This document shows, one piece after another, positions 1-10,116 of a stretch of DNA of 64,000 nt. Both the position numbers and the translations under genes were made by a program. This DNA is from Perca fluviatilis. Its lineage: Eukaryota; Chordata; Actinopteri; Perciformes; Percidae. The stretch is taken from assembly GCF_010015445.1 (NCBI RefSeq), contig NC_053112.1:6004964-6068963 (forward strand), read 5' to 3'. The stretch's first letter is position 1; each line of letters begins with the position of its first letter. A model generated the notes under the pieces. It was not told where the DNA came from and searched no databases. It was given only the letters and a program-made list of their open reading frames with translations.

Positions 1-108
1 TCAATCACCACAGGAAACAGATTCTGTAAACAAATAAGATGTAAATTATAAAATGTTCATTTCTTCCCTTGAATAGCAATTATTCAATACATGAAATAAG
101 ATCAGTGA

Positions 109-328
109 CTAGTTTACTCTGACAGGAGAGATGATCAGAGGGGCAGAGTTTTTACCACCATCATTATTACAGGGATTGAAGAATGGGAAGAGTTTCTCAG
201 TGAAGGAGCAGCCAGTAAAGGAGTAGATAAGAGCTGCAGCATCTACGTCATAAAAGGAGACCAGACCCTCCTCATAATCCACAAACACCCCCACCTTCTG
301 AGGGGGAGACTTCAGAGAGAGAACAGGA
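109..328 (-). pseudogene. btr-type TRIM, 3' fragment of SPRY domain (copy 1)
   Basis: About 70 codons of the C-terminal SPRY half, from the SLKSPPQ stretch through KVGVFVDYEEG and YDVDAAALIYSF to the terminal ISPVRVN and a TAG stop. This is nearly identical to the C-termini of the full copies at 10117, 24583 and 37871. Homology ends abruptly near 328; the RING, B-boxes, coiled coil and PRY are absent. The 3' flank (1-108) also matches the flank of the copy at 37871, so this is a rearranged remnant of a duplication unit and not an exon. Nothing suggests that it is expressed. Confidence 0.85.
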
Positions 329-890
329 AATCATAACATGTACAAACCTCGAGTTTCTTTCTAAGGAAACTGAAGTAGGAATGTTGTCCGTCCAGCATTG
401 GCTCGCCTCCTACTGCAGCTCTGTTATTAGGTTTTGTTTCCTCGTACGTTTTTATTACTTTAGTTACGTACAGATGTTTCCCTGGCTTAACATAAGGTGA
501 AGCTGGTACTGTACCTAACTTCTATGTGAGGTTATTTTGAGGGGAAACCCATACTTGTTAATGAGGAACCACTTGAGTTTGTGGAAGATTTCACCTATCT
601 GGGCAAGGCTGGGAAAGGCTCAGGGTGCCTTCTCCCAACTCCGTCCCATCTGGAGATCAAAACACAAAATAGTGGCTAGCAAAAATGCTGCGTCACTAAC
701 TAAATAATAGCCAGAGTGGGGAATGTCAAGCCCTGAATGTAGGCCTGTGTAATGAAATGCATACAAAAACACATTTCTGACTACCTTACCAATTTACTAC
801 AGGTGTGACCTCCAAAGAGTTTAAACTGCAGAAACACTGAAGCCCAAAAACAAGAAGAAAGAAAAAAGGTGAATGAACTTGTAACAACAT
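329..890. other. Gene-less stretch with relic of TRIM promoter module
   Basis: No coding potential. Positions about 370-450 resemble the sequence next to noncoding exon 1 of the TRIM copies (TACTGCAGCTCTGTTATTAG followed by GTTTTGTTTCCTC, as at 7310-7335 and 43670-43690). This is a decayed piece of the 5' module of a duplication unit. I recognise nothing in the rest. Confidence 0.5.
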
Positions 891-898
891 GTACAAAC

Positions 899-1333
899 TA
901 GAGATGTTCCGATACCAGTATCGGTATCGGCTCCGACACTGCCCAAAACGCTGGTATCGGTATCGGGAAGTACTGGAGTTTATGCATCAATCCGATACCG
1001 CGTAAGAAAGCCCTAAAGAAAATCTATGTTAAAGTAGTTTATTTATGTTATTTTTCCATTATAACTGACTGTCAAACTGGAGAATAAAAGAAAGTTCTGT
1101 GGCGTTCATTGTTTGTGTGTGTTTATGTTTCACAAAGAGTTTAACGTGAGACAGACTGACAACAAAGATAGAAGTAATATCATATCCATACAGGGACATC
1201 AGTACACAGTTGTTAAAACATAATACAATATATGAAACACTGGTATCTGATCGGTATTCGGTATCGGATGATACGCAAGTTCAAGTATCAGAATCGGTAT
1301 TGGGAAGCAAAAAATGGTATCGGGCCATCTCTA
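899..1333. mobile_element. Non-autonomous hAT-like element
   Basis: 435-bp element with inverted ends (TAGAGATGTTCCGATACC at the left, GGTATCGGGCCATCTCTA at the right), flanked by a perfect 8-bp target duplication GTACAAAC (891-898 and 1334-1341). Subterminal GGTATCGG repeats are typical of this class. There is no transposase ORF. An 8-bp duplication is the hallmark of hAT transposition. Confidence 0.9.
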
Positions 1334-1341
1334 GTACAAAC

Positions 1342-2362
1342 CCCATTGGAATGTTGTCTGTCCAGTGTTGCTCTGCCTCTTAACCGCCTCTCTGTTTTTT
1401 AGGTTTTGTTTCCTCATATTTAGATATGATTTTAGTAACACTCAGGTGTATAGCGTAGGTGGCTTCTAGGGCTCCAGGAGGGACGTGCACAGACAGGGGG
1501 CAGGGGCAGGGGCTCAAAGAAAAAAGGTTCTAGTAATAGAAATTTAAACAAAATGTTAAATAGGCCTATATTAACACATCTGACTACTCTACCAATTTAT
1601 TTTATTTTCCTTGCACAACTGTTTAATAGATTTAATAAATACTCAACAAGTAATCAGTTCACACAGAGATTTTTTAGCATTCACCAGGTTAATCACCATC
1701 AGCAAAGGACACTCTGCTACAATGTGCATGTTTCTAGTTTCAATTATATATTTAGAATAAGCCCCAAGGAGATGGACTTAGTTTCACTAAAAATTGGTTT
1801 ATTTTGCAAATGGCAATAAATCATGATCATTCTTTTGGTGCTATTGAAATAAATTACTAAGACGAGACGATGACGAGAATGCACCAATGTCCAAAAACGC
1901 TGACTACGACTAAATTAACATGCATTATTGTTGATGAAAAAAGACAAGACTAAAATGTTTTGTATAAAATAAAAACTAAGATAAAATATCTCTTCATTTT
2001 TGCCTACAATGTCTATACTTTTCCATCATGAGATAGAATATTCAGCTGTTACGCCTTCGGGTGTTTGACTGAAATGGTTATCAGAAATAATTTATTTAAA
2101 AAAAAGACAAATGTTTTGACTTAAACTTGACTAAGACATACTGAGTTTTCTTTTAACTAAAAGTAGACTAAAATGATGAGACTTTTAGTCGACTAAAACT
2201 TGACTAACAAAAAAAAAAAAGGGTATGTGAATGACTAAATATGACTGAAACTGACAAGAACAGTTGGCACAAGACTAAGACTAAATTAAAAACAGGTGAC
2301 AAAATGAACACTAGTGGGGGGGTGATTCAAACTCCACAATCACTGCTGGTGAACACAAACAT
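1342..2362. other. Gene-less stretch: promoter relic and dispersed repeat
   Basis: At 1350-1440 there is a second relic of the TRIM 5' module (CCAGTGTTGCTCTGCC, then GGTTTTGTTTCCTC). About 1855-2290 is a low-complexity dispersed repeat rich in GACTAAAA and TTTAGTCGACTAAAA motifs. About 2322-2365 is a degraded copy of the CTCCACAATCACTGCTGGTG module found downstream of the other TRIM copies. I see no gene. Confidence 0.5.
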
Positions 2363-3810
2363 TTAGGGAACACACAAAAATGCTTTTACTTTGGCAGCAC
2401 AACCTTGGAAACAACAATGTAACACACTTGTAGAGTTTTCATCATCATAATTAATACAGGGACTAAAATATGGGAAGAGTATCTCCGTGAAGGAGCAGCC
2501 AGTAAAGGAGTAGATAAGAGCTGCAGCATCTACGTCATAAAAGGAGACCAGACCCTCCTCATAATCCACAAACACCCCCACCTTCTGAGGAGGAGACTTC
2601 AGAGAGAGAAGGACTGGAGGTCTAGCAAGAGCTTTGTACTCATTTCCATTTCTCAACCATATAGTCCAGTAAACATCCAGGGCTCAGTGTGATGTTTCCC
2701 TTCCTGTTGACAGACTCTCTGGCCACTCCTAAAGTCCATTCAGTCTTTCCTTTAACTTGAACCTCAAAGTAAAATCTGCCTGAAGAGAAATTCTGCTTTC
2801 CTAAAACACAAGCACAATAAGAAAATCTCTTTGGGTTGTCTGGGAGATTCTTCTTTACATCACCAAGACGTACTTGTTTCCTACCACGAGACAGGATGAG
2901 TTGAGGATGTGCTGTTTGAGGATCAAGAGTCAAATCCACTGCATACTGCTGGACCCTCCTTAGCCCAGACTCGTCGAGCAGCTTCTTCATCTCTTTACTG
3001 AGTGTCTCCTCCAGCTGAGCCACAGCTTTCACCACAGTCCCCTCATATGATGATGGACGGACGCTGACCTCTGTCCAGTTCTTGGTGGGTGGAGGTTGTT
3101 GGATGTTTAGGGACTGGACACTCTGGAGAAGATGGAGGTGGTCTTCAGATCTCCTGAATCTTCAGTCAACTCTTCTGGATCATCTGCTGAATTTCAGCCT
3201 CTGTCTTCCCCAGCTCGGCCTTCTTTCCTTCATAGTCTTCTTTCAGAGGAACAACATGATGCATCTTGTGGTCTAAAACAGTGCAGAGCATGCAGACACA
3301 TGTCTGGTCGGTCTTACAGAACAGCTCCAGAGGTTTATCGTGCTTCGTACACATCCTGCCTTCCAGGTTCTCCACAGGGTCGATCAGCTGATGTCTTTTC
3401 AGGCCTGACATGGTCAGATGAGGCTCCAGGTGAGTCTCACAGTAGGAAGCCAGGCACACCAGGCAGGACTTCAGGGCCTTCAGTTTGGTTCCAGTGCAGA
3501 CGTCACAGGGAACTTCTCCTGGTTTGGACACTTGTTGCTCTGAGCTGCTGCTGCTGGCTTTCTGTTGAGCTGACTGTCTGAACTGAGCAACCATCTCAGA
3601 GATGAAAGTGTTGACGTGCAGCTCAGGTTTTGTGTTGAAAACCTTGTTACACATCGGACACAGGTACTGGTCATTAGTATTCCAGTGTTCAGTGATGCAG
3701 TTTTTGCAGAAGTTGTGACCACATGGTATGGCTACAGGATCAGTGAACACATCCAGACAGATGGAGCACAGAAACTGATCTTCAGATGGCAGATAGTTTG
3801 CAGCAGCCAT
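2363..3810 (-). pseudogene. btr-type TRIM with coiled-coil deletion and frameshift (copy 2)
   Basis: The N-terminus is intact: MAAANYLPSEDQFLC, a C3HC4 RING and both B-boxes, read to about residue 213. The sequence then jumps from QQMIQK into a stop, because about 233 bp of coiled coil present in the other copies (equivalent to 10867-11099) is missing. The PRY/SPRY part continues in another frame (2640-3035), and a 2-bp loss near 2668 shifts the last part (2363-2656). The C-terminus after FSPCINYDDEN differs from the family ISPVRVN ending. If transcribed, it would encode a RING/B-box protein of 214 aa without coiled coil or SPRY. Its PRY loop ([11 protein letters not shown]) resembles that of the copy at 37871. 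The coding start is preceded by a good acceptor (TGTAG then ATATG), so the gene was once spliced like its relatives. Confidence 0.88.
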
Positions 3811-4446
3811 ATCTACACGTGTGAGAAAGAATAGAAAAACATTAAAATACAGTTTTAATTATTTAAATAAAAAAAAAAAAAAAAAAGGTGTTTTGACTTG
3901 TACCGAACTGTGAGCAACGAGGAACATTTGAATCATGCTGACAAAGTGAAGCTCGCTACTCTGACTAAATGGCACTGAATATATCCACACAGGGGCGGAG
4001 CCAGACATTGTAAAAATTTGGGGCTCAGCCCGGTTTACAGCGGCTAAATGCACTATATATTTTAAGACATTTGAGATAACAGAATCCCTAAATATCTGCA
4101 CTGGGTTGCACCTATCTTTAGTTAGGTTGGAGTTTATTCGCTACTAACATTTTAGGGGCTGATTGAAGTTATAGATCAATCACAGCTGATTCCCTTCTAG
4201 GAAACACACTCAGGTGTTGAGGTTCTTTCAATCACATGATCATATGGTAGTACAGTAAAAGAGGACCTATTTGAACAATATACTGTAGATGAACACAGAA
4301 AATAAGAAAAATGCCTTCACGAGGGAGAGGAAGAGGAGTACCGTACCTATGCTTGCCTCTGTCTCCTTTTTTCATAAACCGTACATTCTATAAAGCTACT
4401 CTGAGATGGGTCAATCATTTTTTGTATTGAATCTCTGCAGCAAAAG

Positions 4447-4620
4447 AAACAAATTGGTGAGCAGGTAGAGCAGGCGCACATATACTTGGAGGTTTATGCC
4501 TCGACGCAGAGGTCCATGGTTCAAATCTGGTTTGTGACGGATTTCCTGCATGTCTTTTCTCCAACTAGCTGTCCTGTCAAATAAAGGTGGAAAAGCCCAA
4601 AAAATAATCTTTACAGTAAA
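4447..4620 (+). mobile_element. tRNA-derived SINE
   Basis: Reads GGTGAGCAGGTAGAGCAGG (A-box-like) and GGTTCAAATCTGG (B-box-like) followed by a body ending in CCTGTCAAATAAAGG. The same family lies in reverse at 20275-20415 and, in a related form, at 54170-54350. The promoter boxes are diverged and it is probably inactive. Confidence 0.65.
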
Positions 4621-5145
4621 AGAAAATATGCATGCATTTACTAAACCCAACAAAACAAAAATGCAGAGAGACTTCAAGAGAAACTGCAGTCCAAAACACA
4701 ATCTATGATCAATACAATATACTATTGTCTGTTGTATAAGGGCAGACCTGACTGACACATTTAAAATGATGCAGTTTCTGTAATTCCATCTGATGTTAGT
4801 GTTTTTTATGTCATTGTGCAGTGATTGACTAAATAGTCCTGTTGGGAGAGAACATGTGTTAGTGTTTTGGAAGAATTATTATTGTTTTGGTAGACATAGT
4901 GTATTGTGTAAGTGAATTATTGTATTTTGAAAATCAGTGTTGGAGTTTAGTTTACAAAGTGTGATTTTGAGCATGAAATTAACTGTTTTGCCAATCGTGT
5001 GTTGTAGGTGTGTTGGTGCGTTAAGAGTTTAGGAAAGTTGTTAAAAGTATTGAAAAAAGTGTCATAGCGATCGTGAAAAACTGTAAAGAACAGCACTGCT
5101 AACAAAGCTCTGCTTACTTGAACACATTTCATTTCCTCCAGCTGC

Positions 5146-5197
5146 TTCACATTAAAAGCCTCCCACTGGTTCTCTGTTTGAAAGCTTTTATTGTGAA
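5146..5197. repeat. Palindromic module with AATAAA/ATTAAA on both strands
   Basis: TTCACATTAAAAGC on the left and GCTTTTATTGTGAA on the right form an inverted repeat around a 24-bp spacer. Each arm carries a polyadenylation-type hexamer on opposite strands. The same hairpin recurs at 8875, 14570, 16980, 27088, 28343 and 36738. Confidence 0.75.
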
Positions 5198-6136
5198 ACA
5201 TGAGGAAGCTGTATTAATGAAGCAATCTGTAAACAGTAACAACAGCAGTAAAGTAGGAAGTAATCTAAACTCCAGTCCTGAGAACTGACACAGAGAGATT
5301 GTTTAAAGCTGTTAATGTGGGCTACTGTATAGTGGGTCTTGTTAGGTTGTAAAAAGTTAAACCATTGGTGAGGTCTAATAAAAATATACTTTTAGTTAAA
5401 TGAACACTATAGCTAGAAAACAAACACTGAATTAATACCAATTGTATCACACCACACCTAATCAGCATTTGACTGGCTCACCCCAAATCTAAAGAATTAA
5501 TTAGGTCATATCTGTTATTTAGCATGGAGGTAGAAGCTCTAGAAGACTTATTGTTTAAACAACTTTGAGAACCATCCCCTGTTGAGCCAGACTTGATTAG
5601 GACAAAGAATGAGTATTCCTGTAGTTTAGAAACAATTGACACCACCTTCGTAAGATCTCTGACCGGGTGTGGCCTCAAAACACATGAATTGGGAATTTAC
5701 ACCTTTCTTTTGAGAGACATCTGACCAATAGCGAAAGATTTAATTTGAGGAACCACCCACGTGTAGGGAATAAATGGGTAATCCTGAGAAGGATTCGGGA
5801 CTGATTGATGTAATTCCTGAAGAGGAGGCATGTCATTTCAGTCCACTGTCAGCTGCAGTGTTTTATGTTTGATTGTTTTTGTCAAGTCGTTTTCATCGTG
5901 TTGTTCATTAAACCTTTTGCTTAATCTTTCAATTCGACCCAAGCATCTCCTTCCTCCTCAGAAATCAAACGAACACGTCATTTAGAATTTCTTAACAGTC
6001 TGCAGACAAACAGCCATAGTTATATTGTTACCAATTTCACAAGAAATGAAAAGAGAGGAACTTGCTGTCTGAGTAGAGCTGAAGTTTAGTGTTAATCCTG
6101 GTTGTAGAAAGTGTAAATGTGATCAGCTGTACTCAC

Positions 6137-6260
6137 CAGTGTTTGGCAGAGACTCTGCTGTGTTGTTGAGAAAGACCTGATGAAGTCAGTTTCAGTTTTC
6201 TTTCAGAGAGAAACAGAGACTTGTTGTTGAAGCTCTCCTCTTTCCAGTGTTGCTCCTCCT
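6137..6260 (-). other. Noncoding exon 1 of TRIM copy 2
   Basis: On the minus strand the sequence ends ...CTGCCAAACACTG followed by the donor GTGAGTACAG. It is almost identical to 16157, 27421 and 43314 in the other units. The 5' end is not defined. Unlike the other units, about 70 bp are missing near 6226, between GAGACTTGT and TGAAGCTCTCC, removing the IRF/ISRE-like motif present in copy 3. Confidence 0.7.
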
Positions 6261-6399
6261 CTTACTGCAGCTCTGTTGTTTTTTTCCTCCCTCTGATTTA
6301 CACAGGTGTGTTGTCTGGTTAATATGGAGCAAAGGTGGAGATTAATCTAACAGGTGGGAGGAGGAAGGTGTGTGAGAAGGTGTTGCTTATATCTTTATA

Positions 6400-6681
6400 G
6401 GCCTTTCTCACGACAGACATGTTGACATGTCATTGTAGGAAAAGCACAGGTATGTTCAAAACCATTACTGATGGCTGCATTCCACTTACGAGCGGTCCTG
6501 GTATTAAACCATTACTGATGGCTGCATTCCACTTAGGAGAGGTCCTGGTATTGTGCATGCTGACTCACTGAAATATCTTACTGGGACACTTGATGGGACT
6601 GAGCCATCGTTAAGGTGATCAATTTCAGCGGTGCTTTTCCTACTATGACAAGTCAACATGTCTGCTGTGAAAAAGGTCTGT
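6400..6681. mobile_element. Palindromic MITE, copy A
   Basis: The ends are mutually inverted: GGCCTTTCTCACGACAGACA at the left, TGTCTGCTGTGAAAAAGG at the right, with a GACATGTCA stretch inside each arm. A related copy lies at 27752-28004 in the equivalent place of unit 4. Unit 3 (about 16465) shows CTTTATTATTTTTGTTGAAA without it. The exact target duplication is not clear. Confidence 0.7.
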
Positions 6682-6774
6682 TTGTTGAAACTTTAAGGTG
6701 CCTTAGCTTTACTTTAACCAGGAGAGTTTAGTTTAGTTTATTGGACACAAATAGAAACCTCCACACATCTGCAA

Positions 6775-6950
6775 CATTACATTACATTACATGTCATTTA
6801 GCTGACGCTTTTATCCAAAGCGACTTACAATTGTTACATATCAGAGGTCACACACCTCTGGAGCAACTAGGGGTTAAGTGTCTTGCTCAGGGACACATTG
6901 GTTGATGTATCGCAGTGGGAATCGAACCCGGGTCTGCCACACCAAAGGCA
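6775..6950. repeat. Dispersed repeat (TTTAGCTGACGC family)
   Basis: Begins ACATTACATTACATGTCATTTAGCTGACGCTTTTATCCAAAG and continues through a CTTGCTCAGGGACAC segment. The same opening recurs at 47231-47275. It is a widespread fish interspersed repeat whose class cannot be told from sequence alone. Confidence 0.55.
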
Positions 6951-8806
6951 AGTGACATAAACATAACTAAACTGTGACCATTTCACAACGTTAACAAGTT
7001 GTGTAAAACCGCGACCGTTACGTTCTCTGGTTTAGATATGAGGACGAAAAACTGTTGAGGTACCTCTTGCCATGTATCAAGAACACATGCACAATTCCTT
7101 ATTTTCACCTCACACACACACATAAAACAATCATGCACATACTCAACTTTCACATTGCACACACACTGCAATGAACATCTTAGGCCTCAGGCTCCTCCTA
7201 CAATGCTCAGTAAATGACTAAAAGAAAAACACACAAGTAAAAGCAAATTTTGAATCTAAGACAATAAATTGTGCAAGTTAAGATCTAGGGCTAAAAACCT
7301 CTTTTACTGCAGCTCTGTTATTAGGTTTTGTTTCTTCCGTTTGATTTACCCGGTATGGAGCAAAGGTGGAGCTATAAACAGGTTATTCTGGCTGTTGAAA
7401 CTTTACGGTGCCTCAGCATGATGAAAGAGATGATGATCCAAATGAGACGGAAAGTTTATTCTTGACTTTGCAAACAGTATTTAACAAAACTATCTCACAG
7501 CCACACAGTCCTTCATCAGCTGTCTTCCTCAGTTGGAGTTGTGTTTATTTCATATTAAATTTCTTGACCATGTTTCCTTAAAGTTATGACTGGAAGTTCA
7601 ATCTTCATTTAATTTGTTAAATAGGAACATTTTTGAAAGTGACATTAAGTTACAGTTTAAAACGGGCCTGACTCAGTTTAAAAACTGGTTTCCAGCAGGT
7701 TCCTGTTCTGCAGAAACATAGAACATAGGACACAGTTACGGCACATGAAGACAGAAACACTTCTACAGGACATTAGCATGGGCTAGACAAATACAGACAA
7801 CTAAAATCAACAATACAGACAGTGCAAACAAGATTTGGACAATACATGAACAATCAATGAGTGCAAGTGTAACTGTGTATGCCTTTTTGAAATATGTAAT
7901 GGATGGTAGTGTTCTGATGTGATGGGGAATGTCATTCCAGATGTTGGTGTATGTATGAAAAAAGGATTTCTGTTTTTGTAGGGGGGGGGGGGGCGGACTG
8001 GAATGAATGCCTGTGATACTGACCTAGTGAGGTGTACTGGTCTCATATTGTGTGTCGGGAGAAGTGCAGCAAGTGTTGGTGAAGTGCTATTTTGAAACTG
8101 AAAATAAAATATAATAGTGAGGCTGTTTATGTCGTTCTGGTAAGTCAGAGCGTTTGAGCGTGTGAGTGCAATGCAACGGTGAGACCACTTTGGAAGATTC
8201 TTGACTTTTGGAAACAGTAGTTGGCAAATGTAACCAACTTCACCAACATTTAGTAGCTGTTCTGGGCGTTTTTGTTTACATCACTTGATTTCCTCCAGCA
8301 GAATCTCTAGATAACCCTTGTGTTGTCTTCCATTCGACCATGCACTTGTCGTCCTCCCGTGTCAAAAATCAAAAGTCTCTTTTTTTCAACACTTTTGGCG
8401 CTTTTGTTTTACGTTTAATGGTTCTTTTCACTACCATTTATAAACACCACTAACACCAACTTAACACCACTAGTTGTACACTTACTTTTGAAATGCATGG
8501 TCAATAAACCTCATTTATAGGAAATTATACATAATCCTTGAGTTAAAAAAGCTGAAATTATGAATTATATAGACTAATATTAAAGGAAGGATAATCACTG
8601 ACTGGCATATGTCAATGTTCAGCAAGGATACTGTTTAGAAACATTTCAATTTTTCTTTTTTCAAATGCTAAAAAATTTAATAAAACTCACAAAATTCAAT
8701 GAAAGTAGAGATCAGATCTATTGTTGTACTTGTGAACCGCTAACCAATAAAAAGAAACACAGATTTCTGATATATATAGACATTTTGAAAACGGGAGCTG
8801 AAAAAA
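6951..8806. other. Gene-less stretch: distal part of duplication unit 2
   Basis: Positions 7180-7480 and 8190-8312 match 43535-43840 and 43955-44070 at the right end of the array (CTCCTCCTACAATGCTCAG; TAGTAGCTGTTCTGGGCG). From about 8313 a fragment opening AACCCTTGTGTTGTCTTCC resembles one end of the piggyBac-like element at 46712. A G-run occurs at 7981-7993. No gene is seen. Confidence 0.55.
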
Positions 8807-10116
8807 AAAAGGTGAGACTGATTCATCCTCCACAATCACTGCTGGTGGAAACAAACATTTCCTCCTGTCACTCCTTCCCAATAAAAGCATCCAACTGGTG
8901 AGACACATAGGGAGCTTTTATTGTGAAGCAGCCACAGGATACAAAATGTACTCGTAATGAAATACAACTTCTGTGTAAACCAGCTTTTCTGTTCAGTGTT
9001 TGGTACTGAAGTCACTGTTTACTCAGGCCTTGTGTTCAACAACTGCTTTATTTTACAGTTTTTATTTTTGTAATCACATTTTTCCAGATTTGTTTGACTT
9101 ATAAACCAATCTTACCCACAAAACAAACAAAATAAATAACCAAAGTGACTAATAATAATTATAAAATAGAAACATTAATTAACCTTTTATACACAGTATA
9201 ATAATGACACATATTGTGTTCTGTAGACACTATAGCCATGTAATAGGCCTTAAGCTGCGTTCAGACCAAAGAAAGTGATGCACAGATTTTTGGCAGGGTT
9301 ATGCAGCAGTGGGAGTGTCACAGAAACAGCCTATTTGTGTGACTTCCCAATGTAGCACAATTACACTTCATATTTCACACTTACTGTTTCCTATTAGATG
9401 GTTTATGGATCTCAACATTTCCGACTGAACTTGAAGACAGCTTTACTTCCTGGATAAAGAGAGAAAGAAAAGAGATGAGTGAGATATAGCGAGTGCTTTG
9501 TTGTTGCAGGAAAAATTCGGAGGGACTGACGGAGGGCAGGAAACATTCGGAGGGACTGACGGAGGGACTGAGGAAACAGTCAGCTGTTCCCCAAACTCCT
9601 GGGCAGTTCAGTGCTTGGTCTTTTAAAACCTTCTTGTGGCAGAAATACAGGCAGTGATGTTTCCTGTTTCCTGTACGGGACTCTCACACCGCCTTAAAAC
9701 ACTCTGACAAGTCTGATCTCCAGTTACATGTTTGGCCCCCGCAGCATGACACAGGGTTGGGTTTCTCCAAAAGTTGAGTCTGTCTCAAAATCTTTGCCGC
9801 AGGCCCACTGGATTTTTTTGTGAATGCAGACTTACTCTTAAATGAAGATGTCTTTTGAAACTGATTTCTTCTGGAAGTTAAAATTAATGTCTGTGGATTT
9901 AACAGAGGTTTTTTAAAAATAGATATTCTGATGCAGTGTTGAAGAGATGCGCATTAAATGAATTTGTTTACTATGTAATGGAATACATGTAATTAAAAAA
10001 AATCTTAACAATGAAGTGTAAATCATTCACTACTTTAAAAAGATGGAAAATAAGATCTAAACTAATTATTAACATCTGTTTCCCTGAATGAAAATAAATA
10101 AATCAATGTTAAGTGA
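8807..10116 (-). repeat. Downstream module of TRIM unit 3
   Basis: Recurrent segment following each TRIM copy on the minus strand, and the probable 3' UTR/flank. It includes the AATAAA hairpin (8875-8927), AACCAGCTTTTCTGTTC, ACTAATAAT and GGCCTTAAGCTGCGTTCAG. Related copies: 16911-17427, 22794-23483 plus 24210-24582, 28282-28610 and 36691-37870. A small internal duplication of a CATTCGGAGGGACTGACGG unit is seen at about 9507-9570. The sequence at 9731-9741 is the empty equivalent of the insertion at 23491-24202. Confidence 0.7.
8875..8927. repeat. Palindromic module with AATAAA on both strands
   Basis: Left arm TTCCCAATAAAAGC, right arm GCTTTTATTGTGAA. The minus-strand AATAAA lies about 1.2 kb past the stop of the TRIM gene at 10117 and could be its polyadenylation signal; this is an inference from position only. 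Confidence 0.6.

Larger units (their letters stand above)
3813..6136 (-). other. Intron of TRIM copy 2 (2.3 kb)
   Basis: This lies between the acceptor just before the ATG (AG at 3814-3813) and the donor at 6136-6135 next to the noncoding first exon. It holds an A-tract near 3869-3886, a module shared with the introns of the other copies (CAGTTTACAGCGGCTAAATGCACTATATATTTTAAGACATT type, about 3900-4110), a tRNA-derived SINE (about 4447-4620), a palindromic AATAAA module (5146-5197) and otherwise unrecognised AT-rich DNA. Confidence 0.6.
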
